A stretch of DNA of 10,145 nt from Candidatus Pollutiaquabacter sp. (GTDB lineage: Bacteria > Bacteroidota > Bacteroidia > AKYH767-A > 2013-40CM-41-45): assembly GCA_903854075.1 (NCBI GenBank), contig CAINVI010000247.1, positions 1 to 10,145 on the forward strand. Direction: 5' to 3'. Below, piece after piece: positions 1 through 5,018 of this stretch. The position numbers and the translations under genes are program-made. Each line of letters opens with the position of its first letter. The first letter of the stretch is position 1. The notes under the pieces are model-generated. The model did not search any database, was not told the DNA's origin, and saw nothing but the letters and a program-made list of their open reading frames with translations.

Positions 1-297
1 CCCTACAAGCACATTATAAGTAACTCCAGGTGATACTGTAATGACCTTGGTGGAAAATTGCCCGCCTGCGCCTCCGCCACCGCCATATTTATTTGATCCG
101 CCTCCTTTTCCACCTGCGCCGCCCCCACCCCAAGCTTGAACAGTCACTTGCGTTACTCCTGGAGGAGCCGTCCATGATGACGCACCCACTGTTGTAAACG
201 TTTGGGATTGTCCGACAACAGTTATATTTAGCAATAACACGAGCGCGGTTGTAACCGCAACGCTGAAACGATTGAAAAAAGAAATGGCATTGATCAT
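1..297 (-). CDS. Secreted glycine-rich domain protein, N-terminal part (runs off left edge)
   Basis: The minus-strand frame opens at the ATG on 297-295 and stays open for 99 codons to the left edge, so only the N-terminus is visible. Residues 1-29 look like a Sec signal peptide: a short polar start, then a hydrophobic stretch ending in N-I-T-V-V-G, with a likely cut before Q-S-Q. The mature part has the pattern W-T-A-P-P-G-V-T-Q-V-T-V-Q-A-W followed by glycine-rich runs (G-G-G-G-A-G-G, G-G-G-G-G-A-G-G) and then V-S-P-G-V-T-Y. This is typical of the beta-strand plus glycine-loop domain found at the start of large cell-surface proteins in Bacteroidota. No in-frame start lies upstream before 297. 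Function is unknown; a surface adhesin or matrix protein is an inference. Such proteins often end in a type IX secretion sorting domain, but that end is outside the window. Confidence 0.72.
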   Translation of the reverse strand, partial: MINAISFFNRFSVAVTTALVLLLNITVVGQSQTFTTVGASSWTAPPGVTQVTVQAWGGGGAGGKGGGSNKYGGGGGAGGQFSTKVITVSPGVTYNVLVG

Positions 298-387
298 AGT
301 CGTCGTTCTTGCATTTAAGGCACTTTGAGGTGGCGAGGTAATTTTGATACTACGGATTATATTTCCCCTATAATTCAATTTACCACG

Positions 388-461
388 CGTAACGACGCCA
401 TTTCAAGGGCCAAATCCCCTATACCCTCCGGAATTTGGCAAACCGCGCTTAGGTCGTTACG
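388..461. repeat. Nested inverted repeats (9-bp outer, 7-bp inner arms)
   Basis: The outer arms CGTAACGAC (388-396) and GTCGTTACG (453-461) are exact reverse complements. Inside them, GCCAAAT (409-415) and ATTTGGC (433-439) are also exact reverse complements, leaving a 17-nt apical loop. Together they can fold into one long interrupted stem-loop in either transcript. The left outer arm falls in the spacer of the weak minus-strand promoter candidate (406-375) of the glycine-rich protein gene. It could therefore be an operator pair, a structured leader element or chance. No function is claimed. Confidence 0.5.
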
Positions 462-467
462 AACGGC

Positions 468-480
468 CGGATTTTATCCG
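468..480. repeat. Small hairpin CGGAT-TTT-ATCCG
   Basis: A perfect 5-bp stem with a 3-nt loop, just beside the larger nested inverted repeat. It has no flanking T tract, so it is not a convincing terminator. Confidence 0.3.
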
Positions 481-531
481 TGACTTAATTACGGGGAATC
501 GTTAAAAGAGATGAATCAGAAAAGTGTGTAG

Positions 532-545
532 CTTACTGAAGTAAG
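532..545. repeat. Small hairpin CTTAC-TGAA-GTAAG
   Basis: A perfect 5-bp stem with a 4-nt loop, about 60 nt past the stop of the small basic protein gene on the minus strand. The minus-strand sequence after it is not T-rich, so a terminator role is weak. Confidence 0.3.
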
Positions 546-603
546 TTATGTCACAAAATGGATACACATTATAGGTGTTTTACCCTACTCAAGTACACAT
601 AAA

Positions 604-885
604 TCAGCGTTTATTCCACTTATTGGCCTTCCGTTTGCTCTTTTTCATGCGTTTTCGGGTAGCTTTTTCTTGGTAAGAAAGATGCTGCTTTTTACCTTTT
701 TTAATGGCATCGTTGAGCTCTTCTTTCTGTTTGGCCTTTTTCTTCTCTGCTTTTTTCTGCTGCTTACTGTTACCGCCTTCGATAGGACTTGGCGCAGGAG
801 TCCTGGAATGCTCGTCAATGGTCTGTGCAGTTACTGCCGAAGTCGCCAGTAAAAAAAGAAAAAACAACAGTGTTTTCATAATCAT
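604..885 (-). CDS. Small secreted lysine-rich protein, unknown function
   Basis: This encodes 93 residues. Residues 1-20 form a clear signal peptide: K4, a hydrophobic run of L and F, then S-A-V-T-A with a likely cut before Q21. The mature chain starts with a short acidic/proline linker (about residues 21-40). It then becomes extremely lysine-rich and probably helical (residues 41-93), ending K-W-N-K-R. Two starts are possible, M1 (ATG at 885) or M3 (ATG at 879). The promoter candidate at 898-928 lies so close that M3 may be the true start. I recognise no domain. Short secreted basic proteins of this sort are common and uncharacterised in Bacteroidota. Binding of nucleic acid or acidic polymers in the periplasm would fit the charge but is only inference. 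The gene faces away from the metal-binding lipoprotein gene at 992. Confidence 0.68.
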   Translation of the reverse strand: MIMKTLLFFLFLLATSAVTAQTIDEHSRTPAPSPIEGGNSKQQKKAEKKKAKQKEELNDAIKKGKKQHLSYQEKATRKRMKKSKRKANKWNKR

Positions 886-897
886 GAATTACTACGC

Positions 898-928
898 TAA
901 AGTTACCTAAAATACGCATGCTCTTCAA
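898..928 (-). promoter_or_regulatory. Bacteroidota-type promoter candidate for the small basic protein gene
   Basis: On the minus strand, TTG (928-926) is followed by a 20-nt gap and TAACTTTA (905-898), one base short of the phylum consensus TTG-N19-21-TAnnTTTG. Transcription would start about 6-7 nt before the ATG at 885, giving a very short leader. That slightly favours the internal start at 879. Confidence 0.42.
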
Positions 929-991
929 CGATTACAGCCGGCAATTATTGTAGTAACCAATAGCCAGCCGGGTAATGATTAACTTTCGCCC

Positions 992-1198
992 ATGAAAAGT
1001 AAAGCCATCGTCCTTTTTATAGCAATACTGTTTTGCCAATGCGGGTGTGCTCGTCAACCAAAAACCGACGATCAAATTCCGGAAGCGGATACAACACAAA
1101 CACGAAATGAATATACGTGTCCGATGCACCCCGAAATCATCACCAATCAGCCGGGAACTTGCCCCCAATGCAGCATGGAACTGCAAATCAAAAGTTGA
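992..1198 (+). CDS. Small lipoprotein with heavy-metal-binding (CPMHP) domain
   Basis: This encodes 68 residues. The N-terminus is a short lipoprotein-type signal (M-K-S-K, then a hydrophobic run) ending in a cysteine cluster, F-C-Q-C-G-C at residues 14-19. C19 or C17 would carry the lipid; neither has a perfect lipobox. After a polar linker comes one compact module, Y-T-C-P-M-H-P-E, then P-G-T-C-P-Q-C-S-M-E-L. This is the heavy-metal-binding domain known from the N-terminus of copper ATPases and from CusB-like efflux adaptors. The usual C-P-x-C-G-M is here C-P-Q-C-S-M. Here the module stands alone. An envelope metal-binding or delivery role (copper, silver or zinc) is inferred from the module. 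No efflux pump gene is in view. It ends 76 nt before the next gene on the same strand. Confidence 0.78.
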   Translation: MKSKAIVLFIAILFCQCGCARQPKTDDQIPEADTTQTRNEYTCPMHPEIITNQPGTCPQCSMELQIKS

Positions 1199-1274
1199 TC
1201 GTCCTTTCGTTTGCGATACTCTATCACTAAATAGACCTACCTCCGGAAATATTTACTATCTTTAATCAGTTTCC

Positions 1275-1748
1275 ATGATCATGCGCGCTTATCGATTATC
1301 AAAATCCGCGGTATTACCAGTATCCATCATTTCACTACTGTTTTTAGCATGGGCAGAGGTAAGCATTTCCGGCTGCAAAAAAGGTGAGGAGTATAATATC
1401 CCAAATGTTCCTGTAGATGTCTATATTCCGCTGGCGCTGCCTGAATACTCGGCACTGAACAGCATCGGCAATCACGTGATCATCTCCGGTGGATACAAAG
1501 GCATTATCATTTTCCGTCGATCCATCGACCAGTTTTCTGCCTATGAGCGTGCTTGTCCTTTCGACCCTACCGCTTCGGGATCCATTGTAGCACCCGACTC
1601 CAGTCTGGTACTTGGTGTTGATTATAAATGCGGGAGTAAATTCAACTTTTTTGACGGCTCCGTTGTTAACGGCCCTGCCACGCGTCCGCTCAAGCAATAC
1701 AATTGCGACTACGATGCCGCCACAATGAGTCTGAGGATTTATAACTGA
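1275..1748 (+). CDS. Lipoprotein with degenerate Rieske-like domain
   Basis: This encodes 157 residues. A signal anchor (about residues 11-33) ends in I-S-G-C, a good lipobox with C34 as the lipidated residue. The following K-K-G-E-E is the kind of charged stretch seen after the cysteine of surface-exposed Bacteroidota lipoproteins. The rest resembles a Rieske [2Fe-2S] fold: a beta-rich stretch, then A-C-P-F-D-P (C94), then D-Y-K-C-G-S-K-F-N-F-F-D-G (C119), then R-P-L-K-Q-Y-N-C (C144). A true Rieske site needs C-x-H and C-x-x-H. Here the histidine positions are F96 and K122, so a normal cluster cannot form. M1 and M3 are both possible starts. Its stop lies 4 nt from that of the convergent mechanosensitive channel gene, inside a tandem repeat. 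The fold assignment is moderately sure; the role is unknown. Confidence 0.7.
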   Translation: MIMRAYRLSKSAVLPVSIISLLFLAWAEVSISGCKKGEEYNIPNVPVDVYIPLALPEYSALNSIGNHVIISGGYKGIIIFRRSIDQFSAYERACPFDPTASGSIVAPDSSLVLGVDYKCGSKFNFFDGSVVNGPATRPLKQYNCDYDAATMSLRIYN

Positions 1749-1756
1749 GGATTTAT
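1731..1756. repeat. 14-bp tandem duplication across two convergent stop codons
   Basis: CTGAGGATTTAT occurs at 1731-1742 and again at 1745-1756, a perfect 12-bp repeat with a 14-bp period. The second copy contains the TGA stop of the lipoprotein gene (1746-1748) and, on the other strand, the TAA stop of the MscS-type gene (1755-1753). Removing one 14-bp unit would shift the lipoprotein frame past its present stop, while the channel's last codons would be unchanged. Confidence 0.85.
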
Positions 1757-2859
1757 CGGTCAGCGCGAAAACTATTCGAACCGCCCATCACCAACGTATT
1801 TGGAGACGGCGCGAGTTCGCAGTCATTTTGGTGAAGTATCGCTAGCACATTGAAATTGATTTCTTCCTGCACTGCTGCAAAAACGTCGCCGTCGGGTATG
1901 CGAAGCACTACCACTGCATGAACATCCATCGAGTTTACCGTGATCTCTTTGAAGTGAACATTCGGAACATCGACAAGCTCGGTTCGAGTGGCGAAATAAT
2001 CCGTCAGTCCGCCGACTAATCCGCGGATGCGCTCGGGAGGGGTGTCACGACGCAGCGCAAGTACCAGTTTATAGCGGCGCAACTCGCGCTGTGTTTCGTT
2101 GACGAGTTCTGCGTCCACCATTTTCTTATTCGGCAGGATAACCAGCATCTTATCCATGGCGCGAATGCGTGTGGAACGAAAACCGATACTTTCTACGTGA
2201 CCTTCTATCGACCCGACCTTCACCTGATCACCTACCGTGAACGGCTTATCTAGAAAAATGGTAAAGGATCCCAACAAGTTCTCCAACGTTTCCTTCGCAG
2301 CCAGGGCAAACGCCAACCCTCCGATTCCCAATCCGGTAACCAGGGAAACAATATCCAGTTCGAACGCCACGCCCAGCATCACCAAAAATCCGACACCGGC
2401 GATGACGACTTTCACGCCCTCCTTCAGAAAAGGGATAAGCTGGTCATCGCTCTTCGACGCAGACCTGCCTGCGCGCGCCATGAGGACAAGTCCGAAATAA
2501 TCCACCAGACGAAGGATCAGCCAAGTAATCGAAACGACCATCAGTCCGGCGTATAGGTGATCCAGTACAAATCGAATGCCAAACACTTCGTCCGACACCA
2601 GGTGCCACTCGACGGGAAACGTCAAACGATCGCAGGCAAAATACAAGATCACCACCATGATCAGGAACTGGAAAGGAGCCGATAATAAGCCAATAAATGC
2701 CTCCGCTCCTACTTCGAAAGTGTTTTTTCGAAAAAACCGGAACAGTCCTGCTGAAAGCAGTCGTGACAACAACCGTTTGAAGATCAATCCGGCCAATAAA
2801 ATACCCAAGAACCACAGATAATTTTCAACGGTATTTCCGAGAAAGGTGCGTTGCAACAT
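1753..2859 (-). CDS. MscS-family small-conductance mechanosensitive channel
   Basis: This encodes 368 residues. MscS-type channels open under membrane tension and release solutes during osmotic downshock; they act in the inner membrane as homoheptamers. Hydrophobic segments lie at about residues 15-35, 55-76, 100-125 and 145-165, before the pore helix at about 170-200. The pore helix carries the glycine/alanine pattern G-L-G-I-G-G-L-A-F-A-L-A-A-K. It is followed by N-L-L-G-S-F-T-I-F-L-D-K-P-F-T-V-G-D and G-x-V-E-S-I-G-F-R-S-T-R-I-R, the hallmark of the MscS beta domain, and then an alpha/beta C-terminal domain. The extra N-terminal helices place it with the larger YnaI/YbdG-like members rather than E. 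coli MscS. The start at 2859 is the first ATG and precedes the first hydrophobic segment. No good promoter was found in the 36 nt between it and the upstream terminator. Confidence 0.92.
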   Translation of the reverse strand: MLQRTFLGNTVENYLWFLGILLAGLIFKRLLSRLLSAGLFRFFRKNTFEVGAEAFIGLLSAPFQFLIMVVILYFACDRLTFPVEWHLVSDEVFGIRFVLDHLYAGLMVVSITWLILRLVDYFGLVLMARAGRSASKSDDQLIPFLKEGVKVVIAGVGFLVMLGVAFELDIVSLVTGLGIGGLAFALAAKETLENLLGSFTIFLDKPFTVGDQVKVGSIEGHVESIGFRSTRIRAMDKMLVILPNKKMVDAELVNETQRELRRYKLVLALRRDTPPERIRGLVGGLTDYFATRTELVDVPNVHFKEITVNSMDVHAVVVLRIPDGDVFAAVQEEINFNVLAILHQNDCELAPSPNTLVMGGSNSFRADR

Positions 2860-2895
2860 AGTTGGCAGCGTGTTGGATTAGCGTAACAAAGGGGC

Positions 2896-2917
2896 AAAAA
2901 CCGGATGAGACATCCGG
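2896..2917 (-). terminator. Rho-independent terminator of the dehydrogenase gene
   Basis: On the minus strand CCGGATG (2917-2911), a 3-nt loop and CATCCGG (2907-2901) form a perfect 7-bp stem. It is followed at once by five T residues (2900-2896). It lies about 90 nt beyond the stop of the amino-acid dehydrogenase and just before the MscS-type gene, so it should separate the two transcripts. Confidence 0.72.
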
Positions 2918-3007
2918 CTTTGAGCTTTTATATAACGAGCACTACAAATTGCACTTCCTGAAGGTAGCCGGTGCTATATCTCATAGCCAAGCATCGGTCT
3001 TCGGCGG

Positions 3008-4258
3008 TTACAATAACTTACCCAGTGCAACTTCCATGCCGATTTCACTGATACCGGTTTTTGCGGGATTAATGGCAAAAACATCCTGCATGGCATTGCT
3101 GATGCATAAGCCGGTGTCATCAAAAATCGCCTTGTCAGTAATGGCGGCATTATCGTTCATTAAGTAACGGAAAACGCGCGCCATGCCGCAGTTGGAAATA
3201 AAATCCGGAATCACACTGAGATTGGCATCGGCAAACTCCATAATCGGTCCAAAGAAAATTTCAGGATCGGCGAACGGAACGTTGGCGCCACACGCAATGA
3301 CTTCCAACCCTTTCTCCATCATCCAGTCGATATGTTCACGGTGCACCAGTCGCGATGCGGCAGCGGGCACAAAAATTTCAGCACCGATATGCCATACATC
3401 GTTTTTAATGGTGTCAAACGGAATGAGTTTGTCGGTATGCAACTGATTACCGTTTCTGTCGAGGAAGAATCGGGTGACTTCTTCGTGCGAAAATCCGTCT
3501 TTCTGCATCACCCCGCCATGGCGATCGATAATGCCGACAATCTTTACGCCCCATTGCGACAGGTAATATCCGGCAGCAGCTCCGACATTTCCCCAACCCT
3601 GAATGATGGCACGTTTGCCCTGAAGGGATCCGCCGTAAATGCGGTAATAATGGAGCAGCGATTGCGCAACACCGTATCCGGTGATCATATCGGCTACCGT
3701 CAGGTTACGGGAGATATCCGGCGTGTAACTCGGATCGTCCAGCCGCTTTTTTACGCCAACTTGCAACTGATGGATGACTCGTGAAGTTTGTTCCGGAGTT
3801 CCTTGTAAGTGACCAACGACTGTTCCTTCTTGCGGATGGCGAAGTCCGTAACGTTCGGTAATCGGAATCACGTCATGGATCTCGTCAACATTCAGGTCGC
3901 CGCCCGTTCCGTAATACCCCTTTAGTAACGGCATTACCGCCTGAAACCAACGGTCCAGTACTTCTTTCTTGCGCGGATCTGACGGATCGAAGTTGATCCC
4001 AGATTTGGCACCGCCAATCGGAGGCCCGGAAACGGAAAATTTTATTTCCATGGTTTTGGCCAATGACTCCACTTCCCGCTTATCAAGGCCCTTGCGCATA
4101 CGGGTACCACCTCCGGCGGAACCGTTACGAAGTGAGTTGATTACCATCCAACCTTCTGCTTCGGTTAACGCATCCTTCCATTCAAACACGATTTCGGGCC
4201 TTTTTTCCTCAAAACGGCGAATCATTTCACGTACTTTGGAGTCTTGTGTAACTGACAT
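3008..4258 (-). CDS. Glu/Leu/Phe/Val-family amino-acid dehydrogenase
   Basis: This encodes 416 residues. The family interconverts an L-amino acid and its 2-oxo acid plus ammonium, using NAD(P)(H), in the cytoplasm. The N-terminal substrate domain has S-A-G-G-G-T-R-M (47-54), E-I-K (K73) and P-P-I-G-G-A-K-S-G-I (79-88), with K85 at the catalytic lysine position. G-Y-Y-G-T-G-G-D-L-N follows, with D121 the likely acidic partner. The nucleotide domain has T-G-Y-G-V (193-197), the Rossmann loop G-W-G-N-V-G (221-226) and D245 at the end of the second strand, which would favour NAD. The G-G-x-R-M element recalls leucine dehydrogenases, while the length is closer to glutamate dehydrogenases, so I leave the substrate open. 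G-G-A-K-S-G differs from the more usual G-G-x-K-G-G. The gene has its own consensus promoter with a palindrome over the start site, and its own terminator. Confidence 0.88.
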   Translation of the reverse strand: MSVTQDSKVREMIRRFEEKRPEIVFEWKDALTEAEGWMVINSLRNGSAGGGTRMRKGLDKREVESLAKTMEIKFSVSGPPIGGAKSGINFDPSDPRKKEVLDRWFQAVMPLLKGYYGTGGDLNVDEIHDVIPITERYGLRHPQEGTVVGHLQGTPEQTSRVIHQLQVGVKKRLDDPSYTPDISRNLTVADMITGYGVAQSLLHYYRIYGGSLQGKRAIIQGWGNVGAAAGYYLSQWGVKIVGIIDRHGGVMQKDGFSHEEVTRFFLDRNGNQLHTDKLIPFDTIKNDVWHIGAEIFVPAAASRLVHREHIDWMMEKGLEVIACGANVPFADPEIFFGPIMEFADANLSVIPDFISNCGMARVFRYLMNDNAAITDKAIFDDTGLCISNAMQDVFAINPAKTGISEIGMEVALGKLL

Positions 4259-4269
4259 AATGTTTCAGT

Positions 4270-4284
4270 GTCTATAATATAGAC
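4270..4284. promoter_or_regulatory. Perfect 15-bp palindrome, candidate operator of the dehydrogenase gene
   Basis: GTCTATAATATAGAC has 7-bp arms around a single central base. It lies 2 nt downstream of the dehydrogenase -7 box (4294-4287) and 11 nt before its ATG, so it covers the expected transcription start. This is a classical place for a dimeric repressor site. No regulator gene is in view, and being A/T-rich the palindrome could be chance. Confidence 0.5.
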
Positions 4285-4286
4285 TG

Positions 4287-4317
4287 CAAACCTACTCCAA
4301 TTCACAGAAAGGGTCAA
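4287..4317 (-). promoter_or_regulatory. Bacteroidota consensus promoter of the dehydrogenase gene
   Basis: On the minus strand TTG (4317-4315), a 20-nt gap and TAGGTTTG (4294-4287) match the phylum consensus TTG-N19-21-TAnnTTTG exactly. The -33 element extends to TTTGTTG. The predicted leader is about 20-25 nt. Confidence 0.72.
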
Positions 4318-4393
4318 CAAATCGGTAAAGAAACCTTGGTCAGGCACCGCGAATAAATTTGCAGGAAATAGTTTGGAACTTAGAACTTTGTTC

Positions 4394-4424
4394 TTGTAAT
4401 TTTGGCTTCTCAAAAATAAGTTTG
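4394..4424 (+). promoter_or_regulatory. Bacteroidota consensus promoter of the histone-like gene
   Basis: TTG (4394-4396), a 20-nt gap and TAAGTTTG (4417-4424) match the phylum consensus exactly. The start site would be near 4430, about 25 nt before the ATG at 4455, which rules against upstream in-frame starts such as 4359. A small inverted repeat (AGAAC-TTT-GTTCT, 4382-4394) touches the -33 box. The promoter is back to back with that of the dehydrogenase. Confidence 0.75.
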
Positions 4425-4454
4425 CAAAACGATATTTTAATCCTTCGATCAGCC

Positions 4455-4925
4455 ATGGCAACCAAGAAAAAAACCGCTACCAAAGCGAAGGCCAAACCGG
4501 CCAAGAAAAAAGCACCGGCCAAGAAAGCCAACAAGGCCGGCGCATCGAAAAAAGCGGCCGCTAAAAAGCCCGCTAAGAAAAAAGCTCCGGCTAAGAAAGC
4601 TACGCCGGCAAAGAAGGCCGTAGCTAAGAAGCCGGCAAAAAAAGTAGTTAAGAAGGCGGCTAAGCCTGCTGCCAAAAAAGCAGTCAAACCTGCTGCTAAG
4701 AAACGGGTAGCTGCCAAGAAACCGGCCGCTACAAAAGCCGCAAAATCTGCTCCGACAGAAGAAACCCTGTTCCTGATGGAAGAACATGATGTCATCGCCA
4801 CTACCCCAAACGTCCGTTCGGTTGAAAAAGATGACGACATGGACATTTCCATGGACGATGAAATGAAATTCGACGACGAACCCGCCGATATGGGCGATTT
4901 CGACGACGATGATGATGATTTTTAA
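4455..4925 (+). CDS. Histone H1-like lysine/alanine-rich protein with acidic tail
   Basis: This encodes 156 residues from the ATG at 4455, chosen because the consensus promoter lies inside the longer open frame. Residues 1-100 are almost only K, A and P in A-K-K-P / P-A-K-K-A-style repeats, like the C-terminal tail of eukaryotic H1 and bacterial H1-like proteins (chlamydial Hc2, Bordetella BpH1). Residues 101-156 switch to a strongly acidic, hydrophobic-dotted tail: E-E-T-L-F-L-M-E-E-H-D, then D-D-D-M-D-I-S-M-D-D-E, ending in six aspartates and F. No globular domain is visible. The basic part should bind DNA or RNA without sequence specificity, and the acidic tail could fold back and tune that binding or contact partners, as acidic tails do in HMG-box proteins. 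A nucleoid role is inferred. A strong promoter and terminator suggest a well-expressed, single-gene transcript. Confidence 0.82.
   Translation: MATKKKTATKAKAKPAKKKAPAKKANKAGASKKAAAKKPAKKKAPAKKATPAKKAVAKKPAKKVVKKAAKPAAKKAVKPAAKKRVAAKKPAATKAAKSAPTEETLFLMEEHDVIATTPNVRSVEKDDDMDISMDDEMKFDDEPADMGDFDDDDDDF
4494..4601 (+). repeat. In-gene repeat encoding KPAKKKAPAKKA, 72-bp period
   Basis: Nucleotides 4494-4529 and 4566-4601 encode the same 12 residues, K-P-A-K-K-K-A-P-A-K-K-A, 24 residues apart. The DNA copies differ only at synonymous third positions, which suggests an old internal duplication kept for its protein composition. Shorter, looser copies follow up to about 4740. Confidence 0.75.
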
Positions 4926-4990
4926 TGGAGAAGGTCGGCCGATAGCATTCGGTTGCCGATTAAATTATCACCTGCGTTTTTTTGCAACAG

Positions 4991-5018
4991 AAAGGCCGTC
5001 AATAGACGGCCTTTTTTT
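4991..5018 (+). terminator. Strong rho-independent terminator after the histone-like gene
   Basis: AAAGGCCGTC (4991-5000), loop AATA and GACGGCCTTT (5005-5014) form a perfect 10-bp stem. The T run is 5012-5018. It lies 65 nt past the histone-like stop codon. Its T run overlaps the TAA stop (5019-5017) of the convergent anmK, so it also marks the end of that gene, although on the minus strand no long T tract follows the stem. Confidence 0.9.

Larger units (their letters stand above)
298..603. other. Gene-free spacer with inverted repeats
   Basis: I see no credible coding frame, tRNA or rRNA in these 306 bases. The spacer lies downstream of the small basic protein gene and upstream of the glycine-rich protein gene, both on the minus strand. 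It should therefore hold the promoter and leader of the latter. A weak promoter candidate on the minus strand has TTG at 406-404, a 21-nt gap and TAAATTGA at 382-375, which matches the Bacteroidota -7 box imperfectly. Three inverted repeats occur here: a nested pair at 388-461, a 5-bp stem at 468-480 and a 5-bp stem at 532-545. No hairpin followed by a T tract is present, so there is no obvious terminator for the gene at 604-885. Confidence 0.6.

Noticed and set aside
298..603. Possible tRNA or small RNA gene in the largest spacer
   Set aside because: No T-loop GTTCRA-type sequence or acceptor-stem pairing seen; only the inverted repeats are supportable.
932..1186. Minus-strand open frame opposite the metal-binding lipoprotein
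   Set aside because: The plus-strand frame has a signal sequence and a recognised metal-binding module; the minus frame is a shadow.
1257..1264. TATCTTTA as a -7 box for the Rieske-like lipoprotein gene
   Set aside because: No TTG lies 19-21 nt upstream and the last base deviates, so the match is too weak to list.
1344..1697. Minus-strand open frame of 117 codons
   Set aside because: Antisense to the Rieske-like lipoprotein gene, which has a signal peptide, lipobox and family-like motifs; the shadow has none.
3332..3784. Plus-strand open frame of 150 codons
   Set aside because: It lies wholly antisense to the well-supported amino-acid dehydrogenase, and its translation shows no recognisable motif.
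4359..4454. Upstream in-frame extension of the histone-like protein (start at 4359)
   Set aside because: The consensus promoter at 4394-4424 lies inside it, so transcription would start after this ATG; the extra residues have unrelated composition.
4340..4852. Open frame of 170 codons on the minus strand, rich in Phe, Ala, Gly and Leu
   Set aside because: It is the antisense shadow of the lysine/alanine repeats of the histone-like gene, whose K and A codons read as F/L and G/A in reverse; no start context or promoter of its own.
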